Counted from the first letter of the stretch, positions 14,291-26,418 are shown. The stretch is 64,000 bases of DNA from Sinohyriopsis cumingii (GCA_028554795.2 JAPYKE020000268.1:124001-188000), one strand, 5' to 3'. Notes: generated by a model from the letters alone, not told the origin. Numbers and translations: made by a program.

Positions 14291-14605
14291 GTGAAAAAGT
14301 ATGAACGCATACCAAGAAAACCCTATTACGGTCAAAATATAAATGCAGAACCAAAACCAGAGGCAGTAAACTATATAATTATAGTCACAAGAGGTTTGTT
14401 TTGTTGTAAGATTGTGGCAATAGAAGATATTCATGTCATCGTCTATTTCGCTATGCTAGCATTCATAATGTCTGCCCAATCAACATTACACACCAACGAT
14501 AAGACGCAAGTTAGTGATGTGTTCAATATGTGTCATAACGACAAGCGACTGACTTGTGGTACTGGTGATCGTCAAGGACGACCTTCTAGCTACGTTTATA
14601 ATTAG
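14291..14605 (+). CDS. Hypothetical reading frame conserved in both copies of the block
   Basis: An open frame of 104 codons. Its counterpart at 58652-58948 keeps the frame over most of its length, with shared segments RGLFCCK, AIED and HVIVYFAML. It directly follows TTTTATCATTGTAGGTG, which could be a splice acceptor, so this may be an exon and not a whole gene. I recognise no domain. Conservation may simply reflect a recent duplication, so real coding is uncertain. Confidence 0.25.
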   Translation: MKKYERIPRKPYYGQNINAEPKPEAVNYIIIVTRGLFCCKIVAIEDIHVIVYFAMLAFIMSAQSTLHTNDKTQVSDVFNMCHNDKRLTCGTGDRQGRPSSYVYN

Positions 14606-15543
14606 GGATGGTATAAAATGGTCTTAGTATGCAAAAGCCCTACTCGCCATGAGTTGAATGAGAAAATAAAATCTCGATTATTGAAATGTAGGTCACAGTA
14701 GTTAATTTTGTAAGGATGATGCCATTTCAGTTAATGATTCAAAAAGAACAGTAAAAATATAAAATACATTTAAAGTCATGGATTTGTAAAATATTGGCCA
14801 TAGTAATCACCCTTGAGATATGAATGTCTCACTCAACAAGGTGCATCATCTTACCAAATTTCATAACTAAATATAAAACAGTTATTATTCAAGGGATACA
14901 GAAAACCGAAGTGGTAATGAGCTAAACACAAAATGTCACAATCCTGTAGATATGAAATTATGAGCACATTGTCGTTCTTTTCGTGAAAGGATGAGGTACT
15001 TACCGAAATACATATAATCAGCAAGATTGAAAACTCTGGCACGCTCAGTGCATGATATTGAACCGAAGTCGAGGTTTTCGGAAATATGAAACACATTTAC
15101 CTACTTTAGTGATGTTTGGATATTACTCGTAACGATACATCTCAAAACATTTTAATGTAACGGTATGAATACAAGTTTGAAAACACCACTTGATTATGAA
15201 CTAAATTATATATATATAACCTCCTCTTTCTTTTGGTGTTAAGGTATGATCCTAAATGAGACCCATGCCTCAAGTATTACAATTTACGCATTGGCATAGC
15301 TGGAGAAATTGTCTTTAAAAACAACATTCAAAACATCAGTGAATCGTAAAACTTGGGTAACAACGATACCATTTCGAAACGAAGTACGTGTCAAGATGTA
15401 TCCCTCTCAACATGTCTCATGAGCTAGCCATAGCATTATGTAACTGAATACAATCAGTGCAAACACTAACTTTTAAATAGATTAACTGCTATAAATTCTC
15501 ACGGAGTTTTGGTCAAAAGCAGCTTTTAAATACGATTAATTAT

Positions 15544-15825
15544 ATGAGCGTGTTTGTTGACTTAAACGAATTAATCTTTAAGCTGAATAAAAATAGTAAC
15601 TGTAATTATATCATATTTTATGAACGTTTAGGTGCTTTAATGAAGTTTTTGTGGATGCAACAGTTTGGCTTCATTGTTCTAAGGCGGTATGTATATATTG
15701 TTCATGATATTTTTTACTCCATTTTTGGCTTCTGCGAGCAAATGCGGCTAGAATTATATCATTGTAAGTATAACCAGGGAATAGATTTTCCGGAACAAGA
15801 CTTCTGTCAAGCTTCTTTGTCTTAA
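15544..15825 (+). CDS. Hypothetical frame, broken in the second copy
   Basis: An open frame of 93 codons with no recognisable domain. The matching sequence in copy 2 (about 59940-60230) has small insertions and deletions that break the frame, which argues against a functional protein. Confidence 0.12.
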   Translation: MSVFVDLNELIFKLNKNSNCNYIIFYERLGALMKFLWMQQFGFIVLRRYVYIVHDIFYSIFGFCEQMRLELYHCKYNQGIDFPEQDFCQASLS

Positions 15826-15873
15826 AATCAGATCGGTAAAGATGTATCTTTAACTTTTCCTGACATAATATAG

Positions 15874-16074
15874 GTGACAGGACTTACATGTGATAATATT
15901 AATTACAGCGTATGTTATGCACGTTCTTTTGCACCATGTATGTCTATTTGTACGTTCGCTGTACTAGAAAATGCTTTTGTCTGTATTGAATATCTATTAT
16001 ATGTGCTATATTACATAATATGTTTTGCATGTTATAATGGAGCAGTGTATTATCAATTTTGTTTGCTTCTTTAA
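15874..16074 (+). CDS. Hypothetical hydrophobic frame present in both copies
   Basis: An open frame of 66 codons rich in Cys, Tyr and aliphatic residues. The counterpart at 60334-60519 shares most residues (for example FVCI then YLLY, and YYIICFACY). A membrane-spanning peptide is possible, but AT-rich DNA easily yields such frames; I do not recognise it. Confidence 0.15.
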   Translation: MTGLTCDNINYSVCYARSFAPCMSICTFAVLENAFVCIEYLLYVLYYIICFACYNGAVYYQFCLLL

Positions 16075-16151
16075 TGTGATGATAAATTAAAATCTTTGTT
16101 TTCAACGATCCATGTAATAAAATGAATTTCAGTCTACAGTGTGCACATAGC

Positions 16152-16172
16152 TATATATATATATATATATAT
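16152..16172. repeat. Short (TA)n microsatellite
   Basis: A TA dinucleotide run, absent at the corresponding point of copy 2 (about 60550). Confidence 0.8.
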
Positions 16173-16533
16173 GTTCTGTTATGGCTTTCATGTTGCTTTC
16201 CATTAATAATTTTGAGCTGTTAGTATCTCTCCAAGATCTATCAGAGATAAAAATAGTAATATCGATTTTACGATGATTCTAATACCAATAGCCACAACAA
16301 CAACTCTTTGACACGTTTAAAGAGGCAATGTTAATAACTGTTTGGTTAGGTAGTTATTGAATTTCTGGTCACACGTGTTACATCGAGGCAAAGCTAAGCA
16401 AACAAGCTTCCATGTGCAACTTCTCATCGCTCTTCTTCGATCGGATTTGTTTCATTGTGGCTCACGTTTTACCATCATTTCTAGTCCAGTTATTAGGTAG
16501 CAACGCCTGCATTTTGGAAACAAACACCCAAAG

Positions 16534-16755
16534 ATGGTTTCCCGATATAACACTGCCTCTGAAGCATTGAGGCGCATCACGAATATCAGCGAACAGGAAC
16601 GTTTTGTTCTGGTACAAAATGTGAAGTCAGTCAACCCTGGGTGTCTGACGATATCCGTCGGATGTTCGTACAATAACTCTGCTATAAAACAACACCAGTG
16701 TTTGTTACATCAAAGCATCGTAGTTGGGAATAGTTTGGGATTTCTAAACGAATGA
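16534..16755 (+). CDS. Hypothetical frame conserved in both copies
   Basis: This is a 73-codon frame containing NTASEALRRITN, EQERFVLVQN and CSYNNSAIK. In copy 2 (60749-61162) the same frame is longer, 137 codons, because copy 1 has a TAG and a short deletion upstream. Substitutions between the copies keep the frame intact across about 70 codons. No family is recognised. It could be an exon of an unidentified host gene or an old transposon fragment. Confidence 0.3.
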   Translation: MVSRYNTASEALRRITNISEQERFVLVQNVKSVNPGCLTISVGCSYNNSAIKQHQCLLHQSIVVGNSLGFLNE

Positions 16756-16902
16756 TTATCCGTATCAAATATTAAATCATGCGATTCAGTGTCTGAGTGT
16801 CAGACAGTATGAATGCAGACCAGGTAAAACGTTCCTAAATCTAGAAACTTATGCATAACAAAGACCTCAACCTACATCATCGCCCCATATATACTAAATA
16901 AT

Positions 16903-17308
16903 GAACCATGAAAATATCAATGATGTAATTGTTGCTATTAAAAAATTATTAAAAGACAGTATTAACATATCTGATGAACTGAATCCTGAAAAGATTATTT
17001 CTGATTTTTAAATTTTAGAAGAACGTAAAAATGATGGCGGTTATGTGCTCCCATCTGAATACAAGTTCATAAAACGAATTCAGGCGGCGATGTTCCAGTC
17101 ACTAGCTGCGGTGAAGGATAATCAGGTCAAGGAATTCGTTTTTCTCCCTGCCGCAGTAGAAAAAATTAGATCGGAGTTATCCCAGGAATACGAAGCAAAG
17201 AAAATGATTAGTACTCGTATAAGACAATTAAGAAAAATTATGTCAGCGAGTAACTTCGTTACTGATGAAACGATCCAGAGTAACATCGTTACTGATGAAA
17301 TCACCTAA
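16903..17308 (+). pseudogene. Unassigned coding remnant with one internal stop
   Basis: Reading starts at ATG 16903 (MNHENINDVIVAIKKLLKD), hits TAA after 36 codons, and continues in the same frame to 17308 as a clean, mostly helical, charged sequence (LPSEYKFIKRIQAAMFQSL; AVEKIRSELSQEYEAKKM; TRIRQLRKIM). GC content is higher than in the flanks, consistent with former coding sequence. It directly precedes a long minisatellite. A second decayed coding remnant lies on the other side at 18907-19490, so the two may come from one unidentified element. I do not recognise the protein. Confidence 0.45.
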
Positions 17309-17309
17309 C

Positions 17310-17840
<531 letters not shown>

Positions 17841-17849
17841 ATAAAATCT

Positions 17850-18830
17850 GTTCGATTTGTACAATTTTGAGTACCTAACTATGTATCAGGATTACAAAAT
17901 TGATCGATTTGTATAATTTTGAATACCAAATACCATATCAATTTCAGAATTAAAACAAATACTTTTGATAAAATAAAATATTTCTAATAAAATAAAATAA
18001 AATAAAAATTTCAGAGTAATAATTATAAAAAGAATTGTTGTGTGTTTTCGCAAAACTGAGCGATTTTGTTAATTTTGAGTACCTAACTACATTTCAGGAT
18101 TACAAAATTGATTGATCTTGTTAATTTTGAGTATTATTTACCCCGTCAAAATCAACAATCTGATTGATTTACAAGATTTTGAGTACCAATCACCATATCA
18201 GAATCAACAAATTGATCGATTTACAAAATTTTGAGTACCATTTACCCCGTCAATTTCAGAATAAATAAATTATTTATGATAAAATAAAATATTTCTGATA
18301 AAATAAAATATTTCAGATTATAATAATTATTTCAGATTATTTGCACAACTGATTTGATTTACACGATTTTACCCCATCAAAATTAACAAACTGATTGATT
18401 TGCATGATTTTGAGTACCATTTGCCCATCAAAATTAACAAAATGATTGATTTGCATGATTTTGAGTATCACTTACCCCATCAAAATTAACAAACTGATTG
18501 ATTTGCATGATTTTGAGTACCAACTACCCCATCAATTTCTGATAAAATAAAATATTTATGATAAAATAAAAAATATTTCAGAATAAATAGAATATATTTT
18601 TGTAGTATTTTTTTGCAAAACTGATCGATTTTGTTAATTTTGAGTACCATTTAACCTATCAGGATTACAAAATTGATTGATGTTGTTAATTTTGAGTGCC
18701 AATCACCATATCAGAATCAACAAACTGATTGATTTGCACGATTTTGAGTAACATTTACCCCATCAATTTCTGATAAAATATTTCAGAATAATAATAAAAT
18801 ATTTCTGATAAAATAAAATATTTCTGAAAA
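17850..18830. repeat. Second minisatellite with TTTTGAGTACC units
   Basis: Degenerate units of about 50-60 bp contain TTTTGAGTACCA, (T/A)CCCCATCAAAAT and ACTGATTGATTTGC, alternating with ATAAAATAAAATATTTCTGA runs. It is a higher-order tandem array, distinct from the neighbour on its left. Confidence 0.85.
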
Positions 18831-18906
18831 ATCTACGATAGAAGTCTTGTGACAGAAATCTACAATTTCACATACAGATTTACAATTAATTTCTCTCCCC
18901 GAAGGT

Positions 18907-19490
18907 CAATTAAGTGTCCAAAGTGGTCTGTGAACTTGAAACATTTATTCGTGTTAACATATTATTATGACACCGCAGATAAACAGGATTGATTGGTACT
19001 TGCACGATCAAATCTGCAGGGGAAACTTGTGGTGTGAACGTGTATAATATATATCCTTGTGGAGCCTGATTTGATTTTCCAAGATCTATTTGATAACTGC
19101 CATCGATCACATCACAAACTAGATTAACCGCGATTGTCGATGTTATATTAACGATTCCCGGAGATACATGTCTACCGCCCCCGTGTGGATCATTATTGTA
19201 TCCGAGAATGGATGCTGATGATGCTATTTTTTTCCATGCATCAACAATTTTAGAAAAGTTTTCCGTAATAAGATCATTGAGAGACTTTTTTTAGTTCAGT
19301 TGTGTCAAGTTCTGGTATTGTGAATTCTAATACTTCCTAGGCTGTTTTTTTATAGTGATCAGCAAATAAATCTTTAAAATGATCTTCGATTATTCTTGTT
19401 ATTTTAAAACCCTCAAGTTTTGGTCGTACTGCTGTTTTAATAATATCATGATTAACATCATCAAGATCTGATATAACTATATATTGCTAT
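18907..19490 (-). pseudogene. Decayed coding remnant, possibly capsid-like
   Basis: On the minus strand a coding frame runs from about 19490 to a TAA near 18907, broken by a TAG and one slip in an A-run. Visible pieces in order are VRPKLEGFKITRIIEDHF, TIPELDTTELKK, ENFSKIVDAWKKIASS, then a beta-rich C-terminal part with LGYNND, VSPGIVNI, VCDVIDGSYQ, YTFTPQVSPADLIVQVP and PVYL. The spacing and hydrophobic pattern of the last part remind me of C-terminal jelly-roll (penton-like) proteins of Polinton-like viruses, but this is recollection of a pattern only. The final 66 codons are uninterrupted. It is not homologous by eye to the penton remnants at 25 and 47 kb. Confidence 0.45.
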
Positions 19491-22400
19491 AGTTGCACAG
19501 GAAATCACTAAACCATTTATATTAAACCGTTGAGTTAAACTTGTACGTTATGATAATTTTTGTTATCACTCCAGCAAAGATATTTCATTGGTTTCTCTGA
19601 ATATGGTCTCAATTTATCTCAGATGTCCAACTACATGTTATCGTTTAATTTTCGTACCCTCGAAGTTGTCTTGTTGCAGTGACTTTTGTTTGGGTACGTT
19701 CAGTTGTTGATGACCGTTCTGGACTCTTCAACTATTGCCTCAAACGTGCAAATCAGATTTCATAGAGAATGTTTTTGTCTTGATAACTTCTAATGACTTT
19801 GCAGATTTCTCCAATTATGTTTCATCTCGTACTTGATATTTCTTTACCACATTTATTTGATTTTCGCTTTAATTGCTTTCGTGGTAATTGTCAGTTTTAA
19901 TTCCCAGTTACTGGTTTACTGAATGGCGTTTGAAGATATAAACTTTACAGATTGTATCAATGATATGCATTAGTTGCAATTGAGCTTGCTCACTCTGACA
20001 TTACAAGTAATCTGCAGTGAACCATTGTTTTTAAAATAGAAATGTTTTGGTAGTGAGCTTGAATAGAAAATACATGGTACCACGCCAAATAAAAACAGGC
20101 GGCATTGTTCAACTGTGTTAACTTATGAGCATATACAGGTTGTAATTAGATATTCCAGTTACTTGATCTTAATGGATCATACTAATCGTAAGTTAGACAT
20201 CATTATATGTTTAAGATTATCAATGCATCTCTCACACATATACATGTAGCGGGCTTCAATCAGAAACAAAAATAGTTAGCGTTGTCACCAATATTCATTG
20301 GAATTATAAATCGTATTGTGTTTTGAATATCAATGAGGAAGTGATGCTTACGATGCCATTTAAAAGAAAACAAAATGGTTAGAGTTCTTGTGAAAGGCGT
20401 GATCATATCCAATATTTTGGAAGTAAAATGACTATCATTGTCAAGGAATACAAAGATATGTGGCTATTACTTGGGTGAAGAAAATAAGATTCAAGAAAAT
20501 TGAGAAATCTACAATGAGTAGTTGCTAATGAGCAAAGTACTCGGAAGTTGTATTATCTTTTGTGCATATAAGGTTACTACGAATGCCGAATGACTTCCGG
20601 ATTACAACATATAATTTTCGAATGTATCCATATTTCTTCACTAAGATTTCAGACTTCAAATAACACTTCCACAACCACTGCAAGCAACTGTTGTAAGCAA
20701 ATGAACACAACGAACTGAAAAAAGCAAATATTGTTTCGTTTACAATTACCTAAGAATTAAATGCACAATCATCTTAGATAGAAATATGCAAATATGCAAA
20801 TGCGATCTTCTACAGAAACATAGCTAAAGAAATAATCATATACTTACCAGCAAATACAAAATAAACAAATAAACCTGCTCATGATTCACCCAGAATGGGC
20901 ACGAAGGAACTATTGACATTGTTGAAATGTGTGGATAATTGGATATAGAATATTTTCATTTAATCAGTAGAATACATCTTGGTGGCTATAGAACATCGGA
21001 AAACGGTGATTTTTTTCACAAGGTTTTATTTTGATAGTACATATATCAGAAGCCAATGACTATATTCGTGATGAACGACAACTTGACAAAGACATTATAA
21101 TCGTAGCGTATACATTTGTTGTACTGAAATTTAATGCAGATATCTTCATTTGAGAGGCATACATGAGGAAAGATTGCCCGAGAGTTCTCTTAAATCAACC
21201 TGCAAATATATGAAAACAAAAATATAATCCTCATAGAATTCAGTTATATTTTAGATTAGATAATCAGAATAACTCCAAAGTAACAAGCTCAAATATATCT
21301 TAGAACTGTATAAATATCTTTAAAAAAAGCCCAAGGAACCAAACTTTGTGGGTAACTAAGATTGTAGAAAAATAGATGTACTTAATCCGATAAATGATGC
21401 ATCTAAAGATTACGTTCCAGAAATTCGTGGGGTTTAACTCAAAAGGCTAGATACTTTTAAAGGACTTAATATGTCTTGAAATTTGTTTTCACATACAGTA
21501 TATCACTTAAAGCATTATATATATTTTGGTGTCTTTACCAAGATATACATCATAATATGACAGCTCGTCACGTAGGTTACTAGTGTTCTCTTTCATTTGT
21601 TTGTCTGAGAAATAACTGCTAGGATCTCAGAATGAATAATGTCATGGCAGTTTATCAAGACAGACATTGATGAGCATTCACAGATCTCTAACAGAATGAT
21701 GACTTTCTACTCAAGCTATAGTACTTATTGATATTATATATGATTAATCTAAACCTAACAAGTTCACGTGTTTCACGCATACTTCAAAACTGAATGTAAA
21801 TTTCTTCCAATTTCTTTTGAAGGTTGGTAACTAAAAACAATTTTTTTCTAGTGTTATTGATGAAACACAATTTTACGCATTTTGTAGTTACAGTAATTTA
21901 ATCAAGGTACCATTGTCAGTTGCAGTTAATTACTTAGCAGTGTAAGTACCAAAGTGGGAACATGAATCTTGAGACCAAAGGGCAATATGGAATAAAGAGA
22001 CAGCTAGTATGTACGTAGATACTATTGTTTAAGCTTACGAATGCAAGTGAAGTAAGAATTTATTGTGGGATGCATCCAGTAAATTGTATATAGTCATTCT
22101 TTTTTTCCTGATAATAAATAACCATACTTTTATTCATTATTTTCTTGTTTTTTAAGTAACCATTCTTTATAAATACTTTTTAGAAAAAGGCTTGCTGGAA
22201 AAACTCCGTGCGGACGTCAAGTTTACAAATAATTATACAACTGGTTCTGATCCACAATATGAATTTTATATTGTTATATATATTTAAATTAATTGTTTGC
22301 CTGTTAGTTTCAAAATATTTGTTTTATTCCCTTACGTGATATTGTAATGTAACATTGTTTACTGGATTTGACATTTTCCGGAATTGAAACAGTGTAAATT

Positions 22401-22950
22401 GTTGCTGACCTTGTTCAAAAATCAGTGACAGTTATGGTAAACATCTTTTTGTTTTATCTGTCTCAGAGTAAGAAATATTAAACTGAGTCAAGGTCATATC
22501 TGGACTACTGAATTCACGTGATTGTTTTACCTGGATACACTAAAGTACTTGGATAGGTATCGGATTTATTACAGAACACTTTTGATAGGGATACAAATAC
22601 AATGTTTAACGACAAATGACTTGAATGAGAAAAGAATTATGATTTATACGTGCGTGTATACGATCCAAATATAGACAAATTAACATAATCAGCACCAAGC
22701 TAGTAATTCAGCAAATGAAAATACAAATAAATGACCTTACACGGTACAATGACAAAGGTGAATGGTCCACAGTAATTTCACATGACAAAAGATTGATGTG
22801 TTTTACTCAAATAGTAAAACGGAATTCAATCGAATAGTGACAAATGAAGTATTTTACTCAAATGATGAAAAAAGGGACATATATCATACGAAATATCTTT
22901 CCAATGCCAAAACACTGGTTACTACAAACCCCAAATTCTGAATACGGTTT
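19491..22950. other. No gene seen
   Basis: This is AT-rich sequence with stops in all frames. I saw no RNA gene, no repeat family shared with the rest of the window and no clear exon. Confidence 0.5.
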
Positions 22951-22959
22951 AAAGACTAC

Positions 22960-23310
22960 ATGAATAGATTTGCACACTCCGTCACCAGCACACTTGGCTA
23001 CCATTCACACCGGTCACTCAAGCAGTCAGTATTCCAGGTAGTCACCGACCACCATTCAATTCATTGGTCAATCAAGCAATCAGCGCACACCTATCGGTCA
23101 GAAACACCCGATCACCTACTACTCGACCAGAAACACTGTTCGCTCAGCTCTACGACTGGTATGGTTCAGCTTAGTACCAGCTATGGTCAAATTATATGGT
23201 TAGTTCTACAGCTGGTACCACGTCGACTCCGATCAGCTCTACAGCTGGTACCACGTCGACTTCGATCAGCTCGACAGCTCTACAGCTTCGACTCGGATCA
23301 GGTGTAGATA
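22960..23310. repeat. GC-richer short tandem repeats
   Basis: A locally GC-richer patch with two adjacent copies of CTACAGCTGGTACCACGTCG (about 23205 and 23240) followed by shorter related pieces (AGCTCTACAGC, CGACTC). An open frame crosses it, but its repeated residues only reflect the DNA repeat. Origin unknown. Confidence 0.6.
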
Positions 23311-23764
23311 TATCTAGCACTTTGTAATATGCATGACTCGGGCATATACGATAAGACGTAATTACATTATATACTGTAATTTATACAGATTGCGTTATTA
23401 GCACAACAATTACAGAAAAATATAATGGTGGAGAAGAGAATCTACCCGTGCCCGATAAGAATCCTACGTACTAAACGTTCCTTAAAAATATAACTTTATA
23501 TTATTTATGTAAATCTCTTGCTAAGTCACAACAAGAATAGAAGAATAATGAAACAAGCAAAAATAGAACATATATAACAAATTTATATTATACTACATAA
23601 GCCGAAGCTACATATAAAATATACAAAAGTAAACGTGGTAGTACAATAGTTGTAACTTATGCACAATAAATTAATAAACAATTCACATACTTCTACAGCC
23701 GAAGATGTGCAAGTCTATAACTAGATCGTTCAATGACAAGACGTTCCATGATGTGAAGATTTTA

Positions 23765-24095
23765 GTGTTACGGTGAGTACCGCTCCCGTCGCCTTGTAGC
23801 TTGAGCGTCCGCCCCGGAAGCGGGGTTCGTGGTTTCGAACCCTGGTTGAGTCATACCAAAGACTTATAAACATGGTATTGGCAGCTGCCTCGCAAGGCTA
23901 GCATTAAGCGGATAGTGTTAGGACTAGTCGGTCTGGTGTCAGGATAATGCGACTTTGTGCTACATTTATGCGGCATGATGCCCCAGTGCTCGATATCACT
24001 ATGAACTGCCACCCTCCAGACATCGTAGCGATATGACTAAAACATTGTTAAAGATAAGTTAGAATCCAAATCACACACACTCGCACACAAAATCC
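23765..24095 (+). repeat. tRNA-derived SINE with Meta-SINE-like body
   Basis: The tRNA-like head has CTTGAGCGTCCGCC and a B-box-like TTTCGAACCCTGG (about 23833). The body has TCATACCAAAGACTTATAAA, CAGCTGCCTCGCAAGGCTAG, GGTCTGGTGTCAGGATAATG and CATGATGCCCCAGTG. The tail has CGATATGACTAAAACATTGT followed by a CACACA end. It belongs to the same family as 63275-63535 and the minus-strand copies at 12.1 and 54.7 kb. Confidence 0.85.
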
Positions 24096-24099
24096 TAAG

Positions 24100-24685
24100 A
24101 CGGATGCCATTGCTACTGAATTATAAATTGTGAACTAATACCTATCATTTTTAAATTGTGTGCTTGTTCTCTCAGTTGAATTTTTCCAAATGATTTATAT
24201 AAAACATACGCGTCAAACAACACTTATATGTTCTCTATATATTGGCTTCTCCTATGTCACATTACACTAGTTATAGTAAGTCTATAGCTTAGTTTTGCCC
24301 TTAACAAACTTCAACAGACGTTTTAGTTTCCTATTTCAATCTCAAGCTTTGCATTGCAAATTATATCTAAAGTTTAATTTAGACAGAAGTGGCGTGATTT
24401 CAAGTAAGCTATGGTTGGTCAATTTACAATCGGAAAATTGTACTAAAAATTCAAGAACCAAACAAGGTTCTCATGATAACAAAATCAATCTGCCAGTGTG
24501 TCAAAAGAAATCAATTTTAATGAAAGCATTAATCTAGGGCGGCAAAATATGAATACCGTTCTGTGATCTTTATAGATAATTCATGTCAGTGTTGGATCTA
24601 TTTTTTTTACTGGATTGTGAAAATCAAGTTGATGTTTGTTCTTAAGTGTGTATTGTTTCTAAGTTCTCTATGTGCATGTATTTAA
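24100..24685. other. No gene seen
   Basis: A short AT-rich spacer between the SINE and the start of homology with the penton gene of element B. An open frame at 24295-24537 has no recognisable feature. Confidence 0.45.
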
Positions 24686-24689
24686 GCAA

Positions 24690-25560
24690 CAATATATACA
24701 GTGACAGTTCCATGGAGATGTTTCAAATCAATACTTTATGTTGTTACCTCAGGATATCCAATTAAATCACAAAACTGATTGGGAAGTGGCTTTGGTGGAA
24801 ATGATTTACCCTACACAAATCATAAACATCACCGAAACTCAAAACACCTTCCAGGTCTAAATCCTGAACGTCCAATTGCAAGATTAAATAAATAAAATCG
24901 GGTTTTCAGGCGACAAAAAAGTCAGCAAGCAATTCATCATAAAGCATCTACACATTGAAAATTTCGGCAGGCTATTATTTTAGCTATGAATATTTGATGG
25001 ACACAATTGCTGACAGGTTCGAGGCAGCGTTTTGGCAAAGCCCTGAACAGAGCCAAAACAAAGTGTTAAGATTGAGTACCATATAGTTGCTCCGTACTGA
25101 TAAAAGTTCAGGATACCGAAACGTTGTTCGTTAGGTTTAATGGTAGCTGGTTTGAAATTTGGGGTGGACATCCACAGATGGTAGCACAACATTTGATCAG
25201 GAAGATCAACAGTAATATGGATTTTAACAGGACTTTTTGATCACAAGTAAAAGTGAACAAATGACTCAATTTGATCTTTGTGTACTCTGATGTGGTGGAG
25301 TATAACAAGGTGGGGCACACCTCCGTACCGTTACATCATGTAATTCCTTTCAAAGTGGATTCTACCACGACCATTGTTCTGGCAGGTGGAAACACCAATC
25401 ATGCTCACCGCGAATTCGTACATCCTCACTATTTGCCCGTCAGTATGTCATATTTATAAACTGTCAACATTGCTATGAAAGGAAATCTGGGACGTAATAG
25501 TCCATTATTCAAACGGAAGGTCACGGTGAAACTCCATGTTCGAAAACTATTCTCATAAGT
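24690..25560 (+). pseudogene. Penton-like minor capsid protein, remnant (element A)
   Basis: This is the Polinton/adintovirus penton-like (single jelly-roll) protein that would sit at capsid vertices. It aligns throughout with 46905-47770, but nearly every 50-100 bp carries a shift or stop. Recognisable pieces are ATATACAGTGACAGTTCCAT at the 5' edge, IYTL then YYFSYE (about 24950), a clean frame near 25271-25459 with VYSDVVEYNKVGH, PLHHVIPF and REFVHPHYLPVS, and TVNI then VTVKLH near the end. Homology with element B begins abruptly at about 24685, so the genes that precede it in element B (ATPase, integrase, membrane protein) are missing here. Confidence 0.8.
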
Positions 25561-25931
25561 CATTATCCTATGTACTGAGGCGACGCTCGACAGAGAGGAT
25601 ATGGTTTAGGAGATATTTTGAAATCGGCGTTTCCTTCGGTTTTGAAACTGATTGTGACACGAGTATTGCACGCTTTGAAAGATGCCGTACTTTCTTGAGA
25701 GCTGGGGAAAATGTTTTGATGCAGACGGGCAAAGACATTTTGGGCCGACTAGAAATTCGTAGAAATTCCCTGGACGCTACAGAGTCAGGCATTGCTGCTT
25801 CCCTCACGCCACTGCAAGGACAAGGCAGAAAAAGAGGACGAAGACACCCTTACAGAGGTATTCATACCATCAGAACTAGAAAGACTAAGAAAATAAGAAA
25901 CGTCCGAGAATTAGACGTTTTTGATTATTAA
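25536..25931 (+). pseudogene. pVI/pX-like core protein, remnant (element A)
   Basis: The small basic protein after the penton gene is of the adenovirus pVI/pX-like type found in Polintons. This copy keeps one long frame in its second half with a basic tail (GQGRKRGRRHPYRG, RTRKTKKIRN) and the C-terminal ELDVFDY. Element B ends NLDVFDH at the same place. The expected glycine-rich amphipathic N-terminus is readable only in another frame around 25600. The family is thought to act in membrane penetration and core packing. Confidence 0.65.
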
Positions 25932-25960
25932 AAAAAAAAACAGAGAAAAAGAAAGAAAGA

Positions 25961-26116
25961 AAATGATGCACCGAGAGTCTTGCGAGTGTTCCAAGTCGGA
26001 ACTGGATCTGTTTGCCATGCCAGCCACCACGTTGACGAAGAAAGAATCCCTTGTCAAGCATCCATCAATGGAAATCTCACTTCACTTCACAACGTTGTCA
26101 ACCTTGCCAGAATAGC
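25961..26116 (+). pseudogene. Major capsid protein, N- and C-terminal ends joined (element A)
   Basis: The frame begins MMHRESCECSKSELDLFAMP, the typical start of the Polinton double jelly-roll capsid protein (SELDLF..P). After about 20 more codons it passes straight into sequence matching the extreme 3' end of the capsid gene of element B (compare TCACTTCACAACGTT at about 26080 and 49096). Essentially the whole body of the protein has been deleted. A normal family member has roughly 500-650 residues. Confidence 0.75.
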
Positions 26117-26184
26117 TTATTAGTTTGAACATTTGTTTGTCTGTAAACATGTGTTATTGTTATTTGTTGGTCATTTGTAATTTA

Positions 26185-26190
26185 AATAAA
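26185..26190 (+). terminator. Poly(A) signal after the capsid gene (element A)
   Basis: AATAAA in the context TTTAAATAAAAATGCTGTGT, at the same relative place and context as 49208-49213 in element B. The conservation suggests a genuine polyadenylation signal. Confidence 0.6.
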
Positions 26191-26324
26191 AATGCTGTGT
26201 TTTGAAAACAAAATTGTGTCGGTAGTTTCTTTTCAAGTTTTTATTAAGATACATGCTCTCTGACGTCAAACTATCCCTCACCCTAAAATCAAACTATCAA
26301 AGCGTTCTGACCCAACAAAATATC

Positions 26325-26395
26325 GTAGCAATGTTTTCCTTCACGCTTGTGCTTGACAAATATAAACGGGATACTCGTCATCCTGGCTACCCATA
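26325..26395 (+). promoter_or_regulatory. Conserved arm-gene promoter block (element A, gene ii)
   Basis: ATGTTTTCCTTCACGCTTGT, then TTGACAAATATAAACGGG (TATAAA at 26361-26366), CTCGTCATCCTGGCTACCCA. The same ordered block precedes the arm genes of element B at 50108, 51288, 35185 (minus) and 34075 (minus). Confidence 0.75.
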
Positions 26396-26418
26396 GTTAA
26401 TTCATCAACTGTGAAGAA

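Larger units (their letters stand above)
9766..16880 (+). repeat. Large duplicated block, copy 1
   Basis: The block begins at GATTATAATATTGTCTAATG and is repeated in the same orientation at 52352-61220. Identity is about nine bases in ten, and higher in places such as the SINE near 12.1 kb. Copy 1 lacks about 1.9 kb that copy 2 has (55240-57150); at that point copy 1 carries only a pure TA run. Several modest reading frames recur in both copies and are listed separately. The block is not part of the Polinton gene set. Confidence 0.85.

Noticed and set aside
22960..23307. A 115-codon gene in the GC-richer patch
   Set aside because: The frame runs through short tandem repeats, has no conserved feature and no counterpart elsewhere in the window.
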